Shown here piece by piece: positions 1-5,412 of a DNA stretch of 5,545 bases. How positions within the stretch are numbered: the stretch's first letter is position 1; every line of letters begins with the position of its first letter. Both the position numbers and the translations under genes were made by a program. A model generated the notes under the pieces. It ran no database searches. It had not been told where the DNA came from and saw only the letters and a list, made by a program, of their open reading frames with translations. This DNA comes from Ignavibacteria bacterium (GTDB lineage Bacteria > Bacteroidota > Ignavibacteria > Kapaibacteriales > UBA4661), in assembly GCA_013298375.1 (NCBI GenBank), contig JAAFHM010000336.1, positions 1 through 5,545 on the forward strand, written 5' to 3'.

Positions 1-370
1 ATCCGGTGGCTTCCCAGTAGCGATTATCGGCTTTTTGTGCCAATTCGATTCCGCGTTGGATGTATTTTTGCGCAAGGTCGTAATTACGGGCTTCGCGGTA
101 ACTGCTGCCGAGTTTTAACGAGCGCTGCGCCTCCTCAAGCATTGCCTTCGGAGAGCCTAGGCGCACCACCGAAAGCGGTCGTGCGGTTGTTCGCGGTTGC
201 GCGGGAGGGCGAGCCGTCGGCGGACGAGAGGTAGTGGGGCGCGGCGGTACACGGCGTGGTGCTTGCGCGATTGCCTCAGTTGTTCTGCCCGTCAATGCGC
301 CTTCGCAGAATTCAACAACACACAACACAAGTGTTATTGCGGCATAGCGAGTAAATTGTTGGAAATTCAT
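1..370 (-). CDS. Exported TPR-repeat protein, 5' part (runs off left edge)
   Basis: Seen: an open minus-strand frame of 123 codons from ATG at 370-368 to the window edge, with no stop. AAGGA lies 8 nt upstream of the ATG. Residues 1-9 are polar, residues 10-19 form a hydrophobic core (AAITLVLCVV), and AIA|QA at 33-37 is a possible signal peptidase I site, although it lies far from the core. Residues 38-66 form a Pro/Arg/Thr-rich linker. Residues 76-123 match the TPR core of the next gene (525-1826): both share SYREARNYDLAQ and YWEAT, and 26 consecutive nucleotides are identical (75-100 versus 1603-1628). Inference: an exported periplasmic or surface protein whose TPR repeats bind a protein partner, and a tandem paralogue of its neighbour, perhaps cotranscribed with it across the 154-bp gap. 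The rest of the protein lies outside the window, so the specific role is unknown. Confidence 0.8.
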   Translation of the reverse strand, partial: MNFQQFTRYAAITLVLCVVEFCEGALTGRTTEAIAQAPRRVPPRPTTSRPPTARPPAQPRTTARPLSVVRLGSPKAMLEEAQRSLKLGSSYREARNYDLAQKYIQRGIELAQKADNRYWEATG

Positions 371-409
371 AACATCAATCCTTGATGGTCATTTCTTTGA
401 TGAAGATTC

Positions 410-456
410 AGGCGTTCTTGTAGAACCGTCTTTTTACTGCGTTGGCAAGAACGCCT
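410..456. other. Perfect 11-bp inverted repeat between the two TPR genes
   Basis: AGGCGTTCTTG (410-420) and CAAGAACGCCT (446-456) are exact reverse complements around a 25-nt loop. A smaller hairpin, GTTCT-TGT-AGAAC (414-426), competes with the left arm. On the minus strand, the direction of the flanking genes, no U-tract follows the stem, so it is not a standard intrinsic terminator. It sits about 40 nt before the start of the downstream TPR gene. It could be an mRNA-processing or stability hairpin or a protein-binding site. The function is not determinable from sequence. Confidence 0.45.
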
Positions 457-524
457 ACGCTGTCAAAGCCAGATTTTATGCTGTAAGGCAGCGATTGTTG
501 CCCGTGTCTGACAAAAGTTTGCAA

Positions 525-1826
525 TTATTTTTTCCCAACCAAAAAGCAGAAATATGCGCCTTCGGATTCGCACTCGTACATCGTAACCAAAAATGTATGA
601 ACACCGCCGTACTCGTTGTTCCACGCCACTTTTGCGAGTGCTTCTCGCGTGTTGGATGGGCGATTGCGGAGTGCCTCGTCATTGCTGATGCTGCCCGATG
701 CGCTGGTATTGCTGTTGTCTGCCGGACGTTGTTGTGGCTGCGTCTGGGTCGAATCGCTTGTTGAGCGGCTTCCAGCGCTTTCGTTATTGGTGTTCGCGGT
801 GCTGTTCGACGGTGCCGGGTTCGGCATAACACCCGTAAAACGAATATCTTTTCTTTCCAAGACCACGCCTTGTTGATTGATAATCCGCACGTCAATATCT
901 CGTGCTTTCGGGGCGCAGCCGTCGCCAATGATGACATATTGTCCAAGCGGCATCGTGACATCAATTTTTGCCGATTCGCCGCGCTTCAAATAGCCCACAA
1001 TGACTGTTCCATCCACCCGTGCGCCACCGCCCGTAATGCGAACATCGCGTGTTGAAAAATCTATCGGAGCGTAACCATTCAGCCACAGCGTGCTTTCGCG
1101 GTAGCGGGCGATTGCCTCCAAATCACGCTTGCAATCGCTCATATCCACCGACATTGGGCTTTTGAGTGACATTCCCTGATTATATGCTGCTTGGTTCGAT
1201 ACTCCCGGATTCGGCGCAAGACCTGATTCTAACTGGCGGATACGAGCCTCTAGATCATTGATGCGCGTCATCAAAACGCGATTTTCATCTTGTAAACGGC
1301 GATTTTCGTCTTGAATACGTGCATCTGGCGGCGGTGCGGGCATACCACGCATACCGACAGGAGCGCTACCACCCTGCTCCACATCAGCAATAACGCTACG
1401 CAAAACTTCGTCGCTGCCTTGATTATTGCGCATCGTCACAACTCGGTCATAGAGCGAAGCGGCTGTACGCAAGTATTCAAGCGCCATTTGGCGGTCGCCC
1501 ATATCGCGGTAGAGCAGCCCCAAATATTCGTAAGCAGTGGCTTCCCAATACGCATTGCGGTTGCGCAGCATATCTAAACCTTTTTTGAGATAGGTTTGTG
1601 CGAGGTCGTAATTACGGGCTTCGCGGTAGCTATTCCCCAGTTTGAGGTAGCGCACACCGAGGTTATCCACCGTGGTCGTTCCGCGACGTGGAACGGAGGT
1701 CGGCGCATTGCCCGCTTCAACAGGGCTTTGGGCGTACAGTCTGGGTGCGAGAGGGGAAAGGGTAAGACCGCAAGCGGTCATTGCCGTGAGAGCGCTTTGC
1801 ACGATTGCGGTATGCAGCGTCTTCAT
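525..1826 (-). CDS. Exported TPR and coiled-coil protein with beta-rich C-terminal domain
   Basis: Complete 433-aa frame. ATG at 1826 is preceded by CGGAG about 8 nt upstream, which supports this start; the stop is TAA at 527-525. Domains in order: a signal peptide at 1-32 with LYA|QS as likely cleavage site; two TPR-like helical repeats at about 57-88 and 94-128 (LGNSYREARNYDLAQ, YLGLLYRDMGDRQMALEYL); a charged coiled coil at about 168-202 containing the heptad-like IQDENRRLQDENR; a beta-rich domain at about 228-333 with an acidic DIDVRIINQQGVVLE strand; a Ser/Asn/Thr/Gln/Pro-rich stretch at about 335-390; and a final conserved-looking segment at 393-433 (AKVAWNNEYGGVHTF). The acidic strand, the 'AW.NEYGG' turn and the final strands recall bacterial pre-peptidase-like beta-sandwich domains, but this is a resemblance only. 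Inference: an exported, non-enzymatic scaffold or binding protein. A lipoprotein reading (MTAC at 16-19) is less likely. The downstream gene (1-370) is a paralogue. Confidence 0.85.
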   Translation of the reverse strand: MKTLHTAIVQSALTAMTACGLTLSPLAPRLYAQSPVEAGNAPTSVPRRGTTTVDNLGVRYLKLGNSYREARNYDLAQTYLKKGLDMLRNRNAYWEATAYEYLGLLYRDMGDRQMALEYLRTAASLYDRVVTMRNNQGSDEVLRSVIADVEQGGSAPVGMRGMPAPPPDARIQDENRRLQDENRVLMTRINDLEARIRQLESGLAPNPGVSNQAAYNQGMSLKSPMSVDMSDCKRDLEAIARYRESTLWLNGYAPIDFSTRDVRITGGGARVDGTVIVGYLKRGESAKIDVTMPLGQYVIIGDGCAPKARDIDVRIINQQGVVLERKDIRFTGVMPNPAPSNSTANTNNESAGSRSTSDSTQTQPQQRPADNSNTSASGSISNDEALRNRPSNTREALAKVAWNNEYGGVHTFLVTMYECESEGAYFCFLVGKK

Positions 1827-1891
1827 GGGTATTTCTCCGAAAATGTGAAAAGTGAGTGTGTTACAAGCAGTTTAAAGCATGATATTGACGT

Positions 1892-1906
1892 ATTTCTCTG
1901 AGAAAT
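1892..1906. promoter_or_regulatory. Palindrome ATTTCTC-T-GAGAAAT, possible operator
   Basis: A perfect 7-bp dyad around a single central base, ending 66 bp upstream of the TPR gene start at 1826. The spacing suits a dimeric regulator acting on that gene's promoter. No known regulator consensus is recognised, and a short AT-rich palindrome can arise by chance. Confidence 0.3.
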
Positions 1907-2031
1907 CACGGTTTACGAGTCTGACTTTGTGAAAAAGCAAATGCCGTGCCAAATCGTAATTTCTTCCAATAAAGCGCAATTAGAGAAAAGGAAATGAACG
2001 AAAAAAATGAAAAAATTTTCCGTAGATTTGT

Positions 2032-2061
2032 TTGACGATTTCGTGATTGGTCAGGTATGTT
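2032..2061 (+). promoter_or_regulatory. Candidate sigma70-type promoter for uvrB
   Basis: TTGACG (2032-2037) and TATGTT (2056-2061) are separated by 18 bp, which is close to the sigma70 -35/-10 layout. Transcription would begin near 2068, giving a uvrB leader of roughly 165 nt that starts just before the first hairpin. If the organism is a true Bacteroidota with the TAnnTTTG-type promoter, this match would carry less weight. No LexA-like operator was seen near it. Confidence 0.35.
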
Positions 2062-2072
2062 GAACGATGTCG

Positions 2073-2101
2073 CATTCGCCCCTTTATCAAGGGGGCGAAT
2101 G
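2073..2101. repeat. Hairpin repeat, copy 1 (uvrB leader)
   Basis: CATTCGCCCC (2073-2082) pairs perfectly with GGGGCGAATG (2092-2101) around the 9-nt loop TTTATCAAG. No T-tract follows on either strand, so it is not an intrinsic terminator. A related copy lies 71 bp downstream at 2146-2171. The form (CCCCTTTRTCAAGGGG core) resembles small dispersed palindromic repeats found in many bacterial genomes. With the upstream promoter candidate it would sit at the 5' end of the uvrB mRNA. Confidence 0.6.
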
Positions 2102-2145
2102 AGTGAAGCGTCCTTCCCGCCTTCTCATTTGGAGAACTGAGCAGC

Positions 2146-2171
2146 CTTGTCCCTTTGTCAAGTGGACGAAT
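2146..2171. repeat. Hairpin repeat, copy 2 (uvrB leader)
   Basis: This 26-nt stretch aligns without gaps to 2075-2100 with six differences and shares the core CCCTTT(R)TCAAG. TTGTCC (2147-2152) pairs with GGACGA (2164-2169), including one G-U pair. CTT (2153-2155) pairs with AAG (2160-2162), leaving loop TGTC and one bulged base. One difference replaces a C-G pair of copy 1 (2079/2095) with a T-A pair (2150/2166), so pairing is preserved. It lies about 64 bp before the uvrB start. Confidence 0.5.
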
Positions 2172-2234
2172 ACTTGCTTCCCCATGTACACCTGACCAAT
2201 TTACCCTTCATTCCCCATCTCAAACCCCGACATT

Positions 2235-4286
2235 ATGCCCGACTTCCAACTCGTTTCCCATTACAAACCCACTGGCGACCAACCCGAAGCCATTCGCCAA
2301 CTCGTCGAAGGCGTTGAGCGCGGCGACAGGCATCAAACCTTGCTCGGCGTGACGGGTTCGGGAAAAACCTTCACCATGGCAAATGTGATTGAAAAGACGC
2401 AACGCCCGACGCTCATTATTTCGCACAATAAAACTCTCGCAGCACAGTTGTATGCGGAGTTTAAGCAGTTTTTTCCCCACAATGCCGTCGAATTTTTTAT
2501 CAGCTACTACGACTACTACCAGCCCGAGGCATACGTGCCGTCCAGCGACACCTACATCGAAAAAGATTTTGCTATCAATGACGAAATTGACCGCCTCCGC
2601 CTACGCGCTACAAGTGCTTTGGTGGAGGGTCGGCGGGATGTGATTGTGGTATCGTCGGTGTCGTGTATTTATGGTTTGGGGCGCAAAGAATCGTTCCAGC
2701 AAATGCTCATGGCACTGCGGAAAGGAATGCGCATTGACCGCCAGCAGATGATTCGCCGTCTTGCCGATATGTACTACTCGCGCAATGATTTCGAGTTCGG
2801 ACGCGGCACATTTCGGGTGCGCGGCGATGTGATTGACATCATGCCCGCTTACGAAGACAGCATTGCCATTCGTGTGGAACTTTTTGGTGATGAAATTGAC
2901 CGTTTGTCTATTATTACGCCGATTGACGGCAAAGTCGTTGATACGCTGGAGGCTACGACGCTCTATCCAGCGCGGCTTTTTGCCAGCACGGAAACGGAAG
3001 TCGAGCAGGCAATTTTGCTGATTCAAAACGAACTCCGCGACCGTTTGAAGGAACTCTACGATGCCAATAAACTTTTGGAAGCGCAGCGTTTGGAGCAGCG
3101 CACGATGTTCGACCTTGAAATGATGCGGGAAGTTGGCTACTGCTCCGGCGTGGAGAATTATTCCATGCACCTTTCGGGGCGCACCTTTGGGGAGCGCCCG
3201 ACGTGTTTGCTGGACTATTTCCCGGAAGACTATTTGCTGGTGGTGGATGAAAGCCATGTGACGCTGCCCCAAGTTCGCGCCATGTACACCGGAGACCGCG
3301 TGCGCAAAGGCACACTCGTGGAACACGGATTCCGCCTACCTTCGGCAATGGAAAACCGTCCACAGCGTTTTGATGAATTTAACGAAGTTGCGCACCAGTT
3401 TGTTTACGTCAGCGCTACGCCCGGCGATTATGAATTGGAGCAGTCTGGTGGGGTCGTTGTGGAGCAGGTGATTCGTCCGACGGGTCTGCTCGACCCGGAA
3501 ATCAGCGTGCGTCCGATTAAAAATCAGGTGGACGATTTGCTAAATGAAATTCGCATCCGTCAGCAAAAGAAAGAGCGTGTGCTGGTAACGACGCTCACCA
3601 AGCGCATGGCAGAGGATTTGACGGATTATTTACGCAATTTGAATGTGGAAATAGCCTACATCCATTCCGACGTGGACGCACTGGAACGGGTAGAGATTTT
3701 GCGGGATTTGCGCTTGGGCAAATACGAGGTGTTGGTGGGAGTGAACCTGCTCCGCGAAGGTTTGGATATGCCGGAGGTGTCGCTTGTGGCGATTTTGGAT
3801 GCCGACAAAGAAGGCTTTTTGCGGAGCGAGCGCTCGTTGCTTCAAACCGCCGGAAGAACGGCGCGAAACGCCGAAGGTTTGGTGATTCTCTATGCCGATA
3901 AAATCACGAAATCCATGCAAAAACTCATGGACGAAACCAATCGCCGCCGCGCTTTGCAAGTGGCATACAACACCAAACACGGCATTGACCCCAAAACGGT
4001 CTATAAATCGTTGGAAGAAATCCTGCAAGGCACATCCATTGCGGACATCAATGCCAAACGTACCGAAAAGCGCCGTGTGGCGGAGCTTGCCGATATTCAA
4101 AAGAAAACCGCTCCGATTCTCAAACTCATGTCGCCGGAGCAGCGAAAAAATCTGACCGAACAACTCCGCGAAGAAATGAAAAATGCCGCCCGCGACCTCG
4201 ACTTCGAGAAAGCCGCCGAATTGCGGGATGAAATCAAGCGTTTGGAAGATGCCGAAACGATGACGGCGGGCGCGAAAGCGGCGTAA
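2235..4286 (+). CDS. uvrB: UvrB, excision nuclease ABC subunit B
   Basis: UvrB is the damage-verification subunit of cytoplasmic nucleotide excision repair. It is loaded by UvrA, uses its helicase-like fold to clamp DNA at the lesion, and recruits UvrC for the dual incision. The 683-aa product has normal family length (E. coli about 673) and aligns from its N-terminus (YKPTGDQPEAI). Motifs seen: Walker A GVTGSGKT at 38-45 with Lys44; the damage-probing beta-hairpin beginning YYDYYQPEAYVPSSD at 91; the SSVSCIYGLG segment; the DEAD-like box DESH at 338-341; YVSATPGDYE; the motif V region LREGLDMPEVSLVAILDAD; motif VI QTAGRTARNAEG from 537; and the C-terminal UVR motif (about 637-671, LDFEKAAELRDEIKRLE) that contacts UvrC. 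All key residues are present. There is no Shine-Dalgarno sequence before ATG 2235, but no better in-frame start exists. The gene stands alone, divergent from the TPR genes. No SOS operator is evident. Confidence 0.98.
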   Translation: MPDFQLVSHYKPTGDQPEAIRQLVEGVERGDRHQTLLGVTGSGKTFTMANVIEKTQRPTLIISHNKTLAAQLYAEFKQFFPHNAVEFFISYYDYYQPEAYVPSSDTYIEKDFAINDEIDRLRLRATSALVEGRRDVIVVSSVSCIYGLGRKESFQQMLMALRKGMRIDRQQMIRRLADMYYSRNDFEFGRGTFRVRGDVIDIMPAYEDSIAIRVELFGDEIDRLSIITPIDGKVVDTLEATTLYPARLFASTETEVEQAILLIQNELRDRLKELYDANKLLEAQRLEQRTMFDLEMMREVGYCSGVENYSMHLSGRTFGERPTCLLDYFPEDYLLVVDESHVTLPQVRAMYTGDRVRKGTLVEHGFRLPSAMENRPQRFDEFNEVAHQFVYVSATPGDYELEQSGGVVVEQVIRPTGLLDPEISVRPIKNQVDDLLNEIRIRQQKKERVLVTTLTKRMAEDLTDYLRNLNVEIAYIHSDVDALERVEILRDLRLGKYEVLVGVNLLREGLDMPEVSLVAILDADKEGFLRSERSLLQTAGRTARNAEGLVILYADKITKSMQKLMDETNRRRALQVAYNTKHGIDPKTVYKSLEEILQGTSIADINAKRTEKRRVAELADIQKKTAPILKLMSPEQRKNLTEQLREEMKNAARDLDFEKAAELRDEIKRLEDAETMTAGAKAA

Positions 4287-4312
4287 GTGCAGAAACTATT
4301 GAAGCGCTTTCG
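4273..4312. other. 8-bp inverted repeat straddling the uvrB stop codon
   Basis: CGAAAGCG (4273-4280, last codons of uvrB) and CGCTTTCG (4305-4312) are exact reverse complements with a 24-nt loop containing the TAA stop at 4284-4286. No T-run follows, so an intrinsic terminator is not supported. It may be a 3'-end stabilising stem or chance. The remaining gap to the next gene (to 4379) shows only an A-rich run near 4339-4346 and no strong terminator. Confidence 0.25.
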
Positions 4313-4379
4313 GGCATTGTAGAATGAGGCTCAACAACAAAAAAAATGAAATTTTCCATTCCAATACATCGGTTTTTCT

Positions 4380-4988
4380 ATGAAAACTCCTTTTGACATT
4401 ATCACCGCAAACGTGCGGGCAATGTCTCTGTATCTCGTTTTGTTTTTGTCTTTTGACTTTGCACAGGCTCAAGGTATTCGGTGGGAGCAGACGAATGGTC
4501 CGTATGGAGGGAACATTCACTGTTTTGTAATAAACGGCACTACTCTTTTTGCCGGGGCAAGAGGTGGAGCCTTTCGCTCTACCGACAATGGCACGTCATG
4601 GCAAACAAGCGGATTGGCGAATATATTTGTCTTATCACTTGCTGTGAGCGGCAGCACGATCTTTGCCGGGACACAACAAAAGGGAGTCTTTCGCTCTACC
4701 AACAACGGCGCATCGTGGCAACAAATGAGTAGCGGATTGACGAATTTTCATATCTTGTCACTCGCCGTGAGCGGCAAAACACTCTTTGCCGGGACAGATG
4801 TCGGTGGAGTCTTTCGCTCTGCGGACAACGGTACATCGTGGCAACAAATGAGTAACGGATTGATGAGTACAAATGTCTGGTCACTCACTCACAATACTCG
4901 TTCTTGGTTATCGGACTCCGACGTTTTTCTTTGCCGGTCTTGGCATCAAGATATCGGAGAGTTTTCTCGACCAATTCATAGCCAATAG
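4380..4988 (+). CDS. Secreted Asp-box (BNR-like) repeat protein, 3'-truncated with chimeric tail
   Basis: A 202-aa frame. Residues 1-30 form a signal peptide (core SLYLVLFLSF, cleavage AQA|QG). Then follow three Asp-box repeats typical of sialidase/sortilin-like beta-propellers: STDNGTSW (67-74), STNNGASW (106-113) and SADNGTSW (147-154), each preceded by an LFAGT-type strand. A fourth repeat begins and stops at Leu169 (TNVWSL). Propeller proteins of this kind normally carry many more repeats, often with a C-terminal secretion or anchor domain. Residues 170-202 show no repeat character and are encoded by the antisense of the overlapping transposase fragment. The gene was therefore most likely broken at about 4887-4893 by mobile-element sequence, and the tail is an accident of read-through. 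The start ATG 4380 has no clear Shine-Dalgarno sequence; Met15 is an alternative but would shorten the signal peptide. The native role, probably surface or extracellular binding, is inferred. The gene is likely non-functional. Confidence 0.8.
   Translation: MKTPFDIITANVRAMSLYLVLFLSFDFAQAQGIRWEQTNGPYGGNIHCFVINGTTLFAGARGGAFRSTDNGTSWQTSGLANIFVLSLAVSGSTIFAGTQQKGVFRSTNNGASWQQMSSGLTNFHILSLAVSGKTLFAGTDVGGVFRSADNGTSWQQMSNGLMSTNVWSLTHNTRSWLSDSDVFLCRSWHQDIGEFSRPIHSQ
4512..4886 (+). repeat. Tandem Asp-box coding repeats (about 123-bp period)
   Basis: Repeat units inside the propeller gene: unit 1 at 4512-4619 (108 bp), unit 2 at 4620-4742 (123 bp), unit 3 at 4743-4865 (123 bp), and a broken fourth from 4866 to 4886. 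Units 2 and 3 are very similar at DNA level, sharing exact blocks such as GGAGTCTTTCGCTCT and CATCGTGGCAACAAATGAGT. This suggests recent duplication or gene conversion. Each unit encodes roughly one 41-residue strand-turn-strand element. Confidence 0.8.
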
Positions 4989-5352
4989 GCAGATTTCCAC
5001 GCTCGGTACGGTAGAACACGGTCAGAAAATTGATCCCTTTGACGTTCCACCCTATGCAGTGGTCATAGTGCCAGCAAATGAGGGTATTTTCATCGGTGTA
5101 CGGCTTCTCTTCAATGCTGTCATCAACAATGAGGACACCATCCTCCGAAGCGATTTCCCGCACCAATGACTTGACCTTGAGGCAAAATTCTTTGCTGGTT
5201 TGCCGTTTGCTGGAAAGCATTCGACTTATCGCATCGTGGCTGACACGACCGTCAAGCAGACTGGATAAACCGGTGGCTGTTGTTGCGCCAAAGGAACTCA
5301 GTAAATAATCGCTGTACAAGTCCAATAATTCTGGTTTCATGGCAGTTTCCAT
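4885..5352 (-). pseudogene. DDE transposase, N-terminal fragment (IS4/IS701-like)
   Basis: A 155-aa minus-strand frame resembling the first part of IS4/IS701-type DDE transposases: MKPELLDLYSDYLLSSFG, an SHD-ISRMLSS DNA-binding helix region, then GVLIVDDSIEEKPYTDEN with the first catalytic Asp at 77 or 78, and CWHYDHCIGWNVKGINFL. Relatives are around 300-350 aa. This frame stops right after SPITKNEY (residues 146-153), so the second catalytic Asp and the Glu are missing and it cannot catalyse transposition. The annotated ATG is at 5352. The internal ATG at 5340, with GGAAA 7 nt upstream, is a better-supported start. The 3' end overlaps the tail of the propeller gene in antisense. The family assignment is by recalled similarity and the exact IS family is uncertain. 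Confidence 0.8.
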
Positions 5353-5412
5353 GATTGGTGAATATTCCGTATTTCAACGATAAATCTACGAATTTTCCTT
5401 GCCACTGCGTAA
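4887..5412 (-). mobile_element. Truncated insertion sequence breaking the propeller gene
   Basis: The borders are inferred from where neighbouring homologies stop. On the left, propeller coding ends at 4886 and transposase homology begins by about 4894. On the right, the IS1-like frame becomes recognisable at about 5413-5419, just after the transposase 5' leader. The remnant is about 0.5 kb, less than half of a normal element of this type, and lacks the half encoding the transposase C-terminus. No convincing terminal inverted repeat pair or target duplication is visible. Confidence 0.55.

Larger units (their letters stand above)
1827..2234. other. Divergent intergenic region between TPR gene and uvrB
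   Basis: This 408-bp stretch has no convincing gene. It must carry the promoters for the minus-strand TPR gene and plus-strand uvrB. Contents: a GGAG ribosome site just upstream of 1826; a 7+1+7 palindrome (1892-1906); an A-rich tract (about 1960-2025); a sigma70-like promoter facing uvrB (2032-2061); two related hairpins (2073-2101 and 2146-2171); and a small hairpin TTCTC-ATTTG-GAGAA (2122-2136). The last 60 bp before uvrB are C/T-rich and lack an obvious Shine-Dalgarno sequence. Confidence 0.7.

Noticed and set aside
411..435. Hairpin followed by TTTTT on the plus strand, resembling an intrinsic terminator
   Set aside because: The stem is imperfect with a bulge, and no plus-strand gene lies upstream to be terminated.
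476..964. 162-aa minus-strand frame inside the TPR gene
   Set aside because: It is an alternative frame of the well-supported 433-aa gene, with Arg/Thr/His-rich composition and no recognisable domain.
1766..1777. Lipobox-like MTAC in the signal peptide of the 433-aa protein
   Set aside because: The -3 residue is Met, the h-region continues beyond the Cys, and a better signal peptidase I site (LYA|QS) follows.
1994..2035. 13-codon frame with AAGG upstream (MNEKNEKIFRRFV), possible leader peptide before uvrB
   Set aside because: It lies in an A-rich tract where short frames arise easily, it overlaps the promoter candidate, and it shows no codon run or terminator/antiterminator arrangement typical of attenuation.
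2000..2234. SOS (LexA) operator before uvrB
   Set aside because: I looked for the CTGT-N8-ACAG and GAAC-N4-GTTC patterns and saw neither. GAACGATGTCG near 2063 has only one half-site.
2601..3326. 241-aa antisense frame within uvrB
   Set aside because: It is His/Ala/Asn-rich antisense translation of a highly conserved gene and has no independent support.
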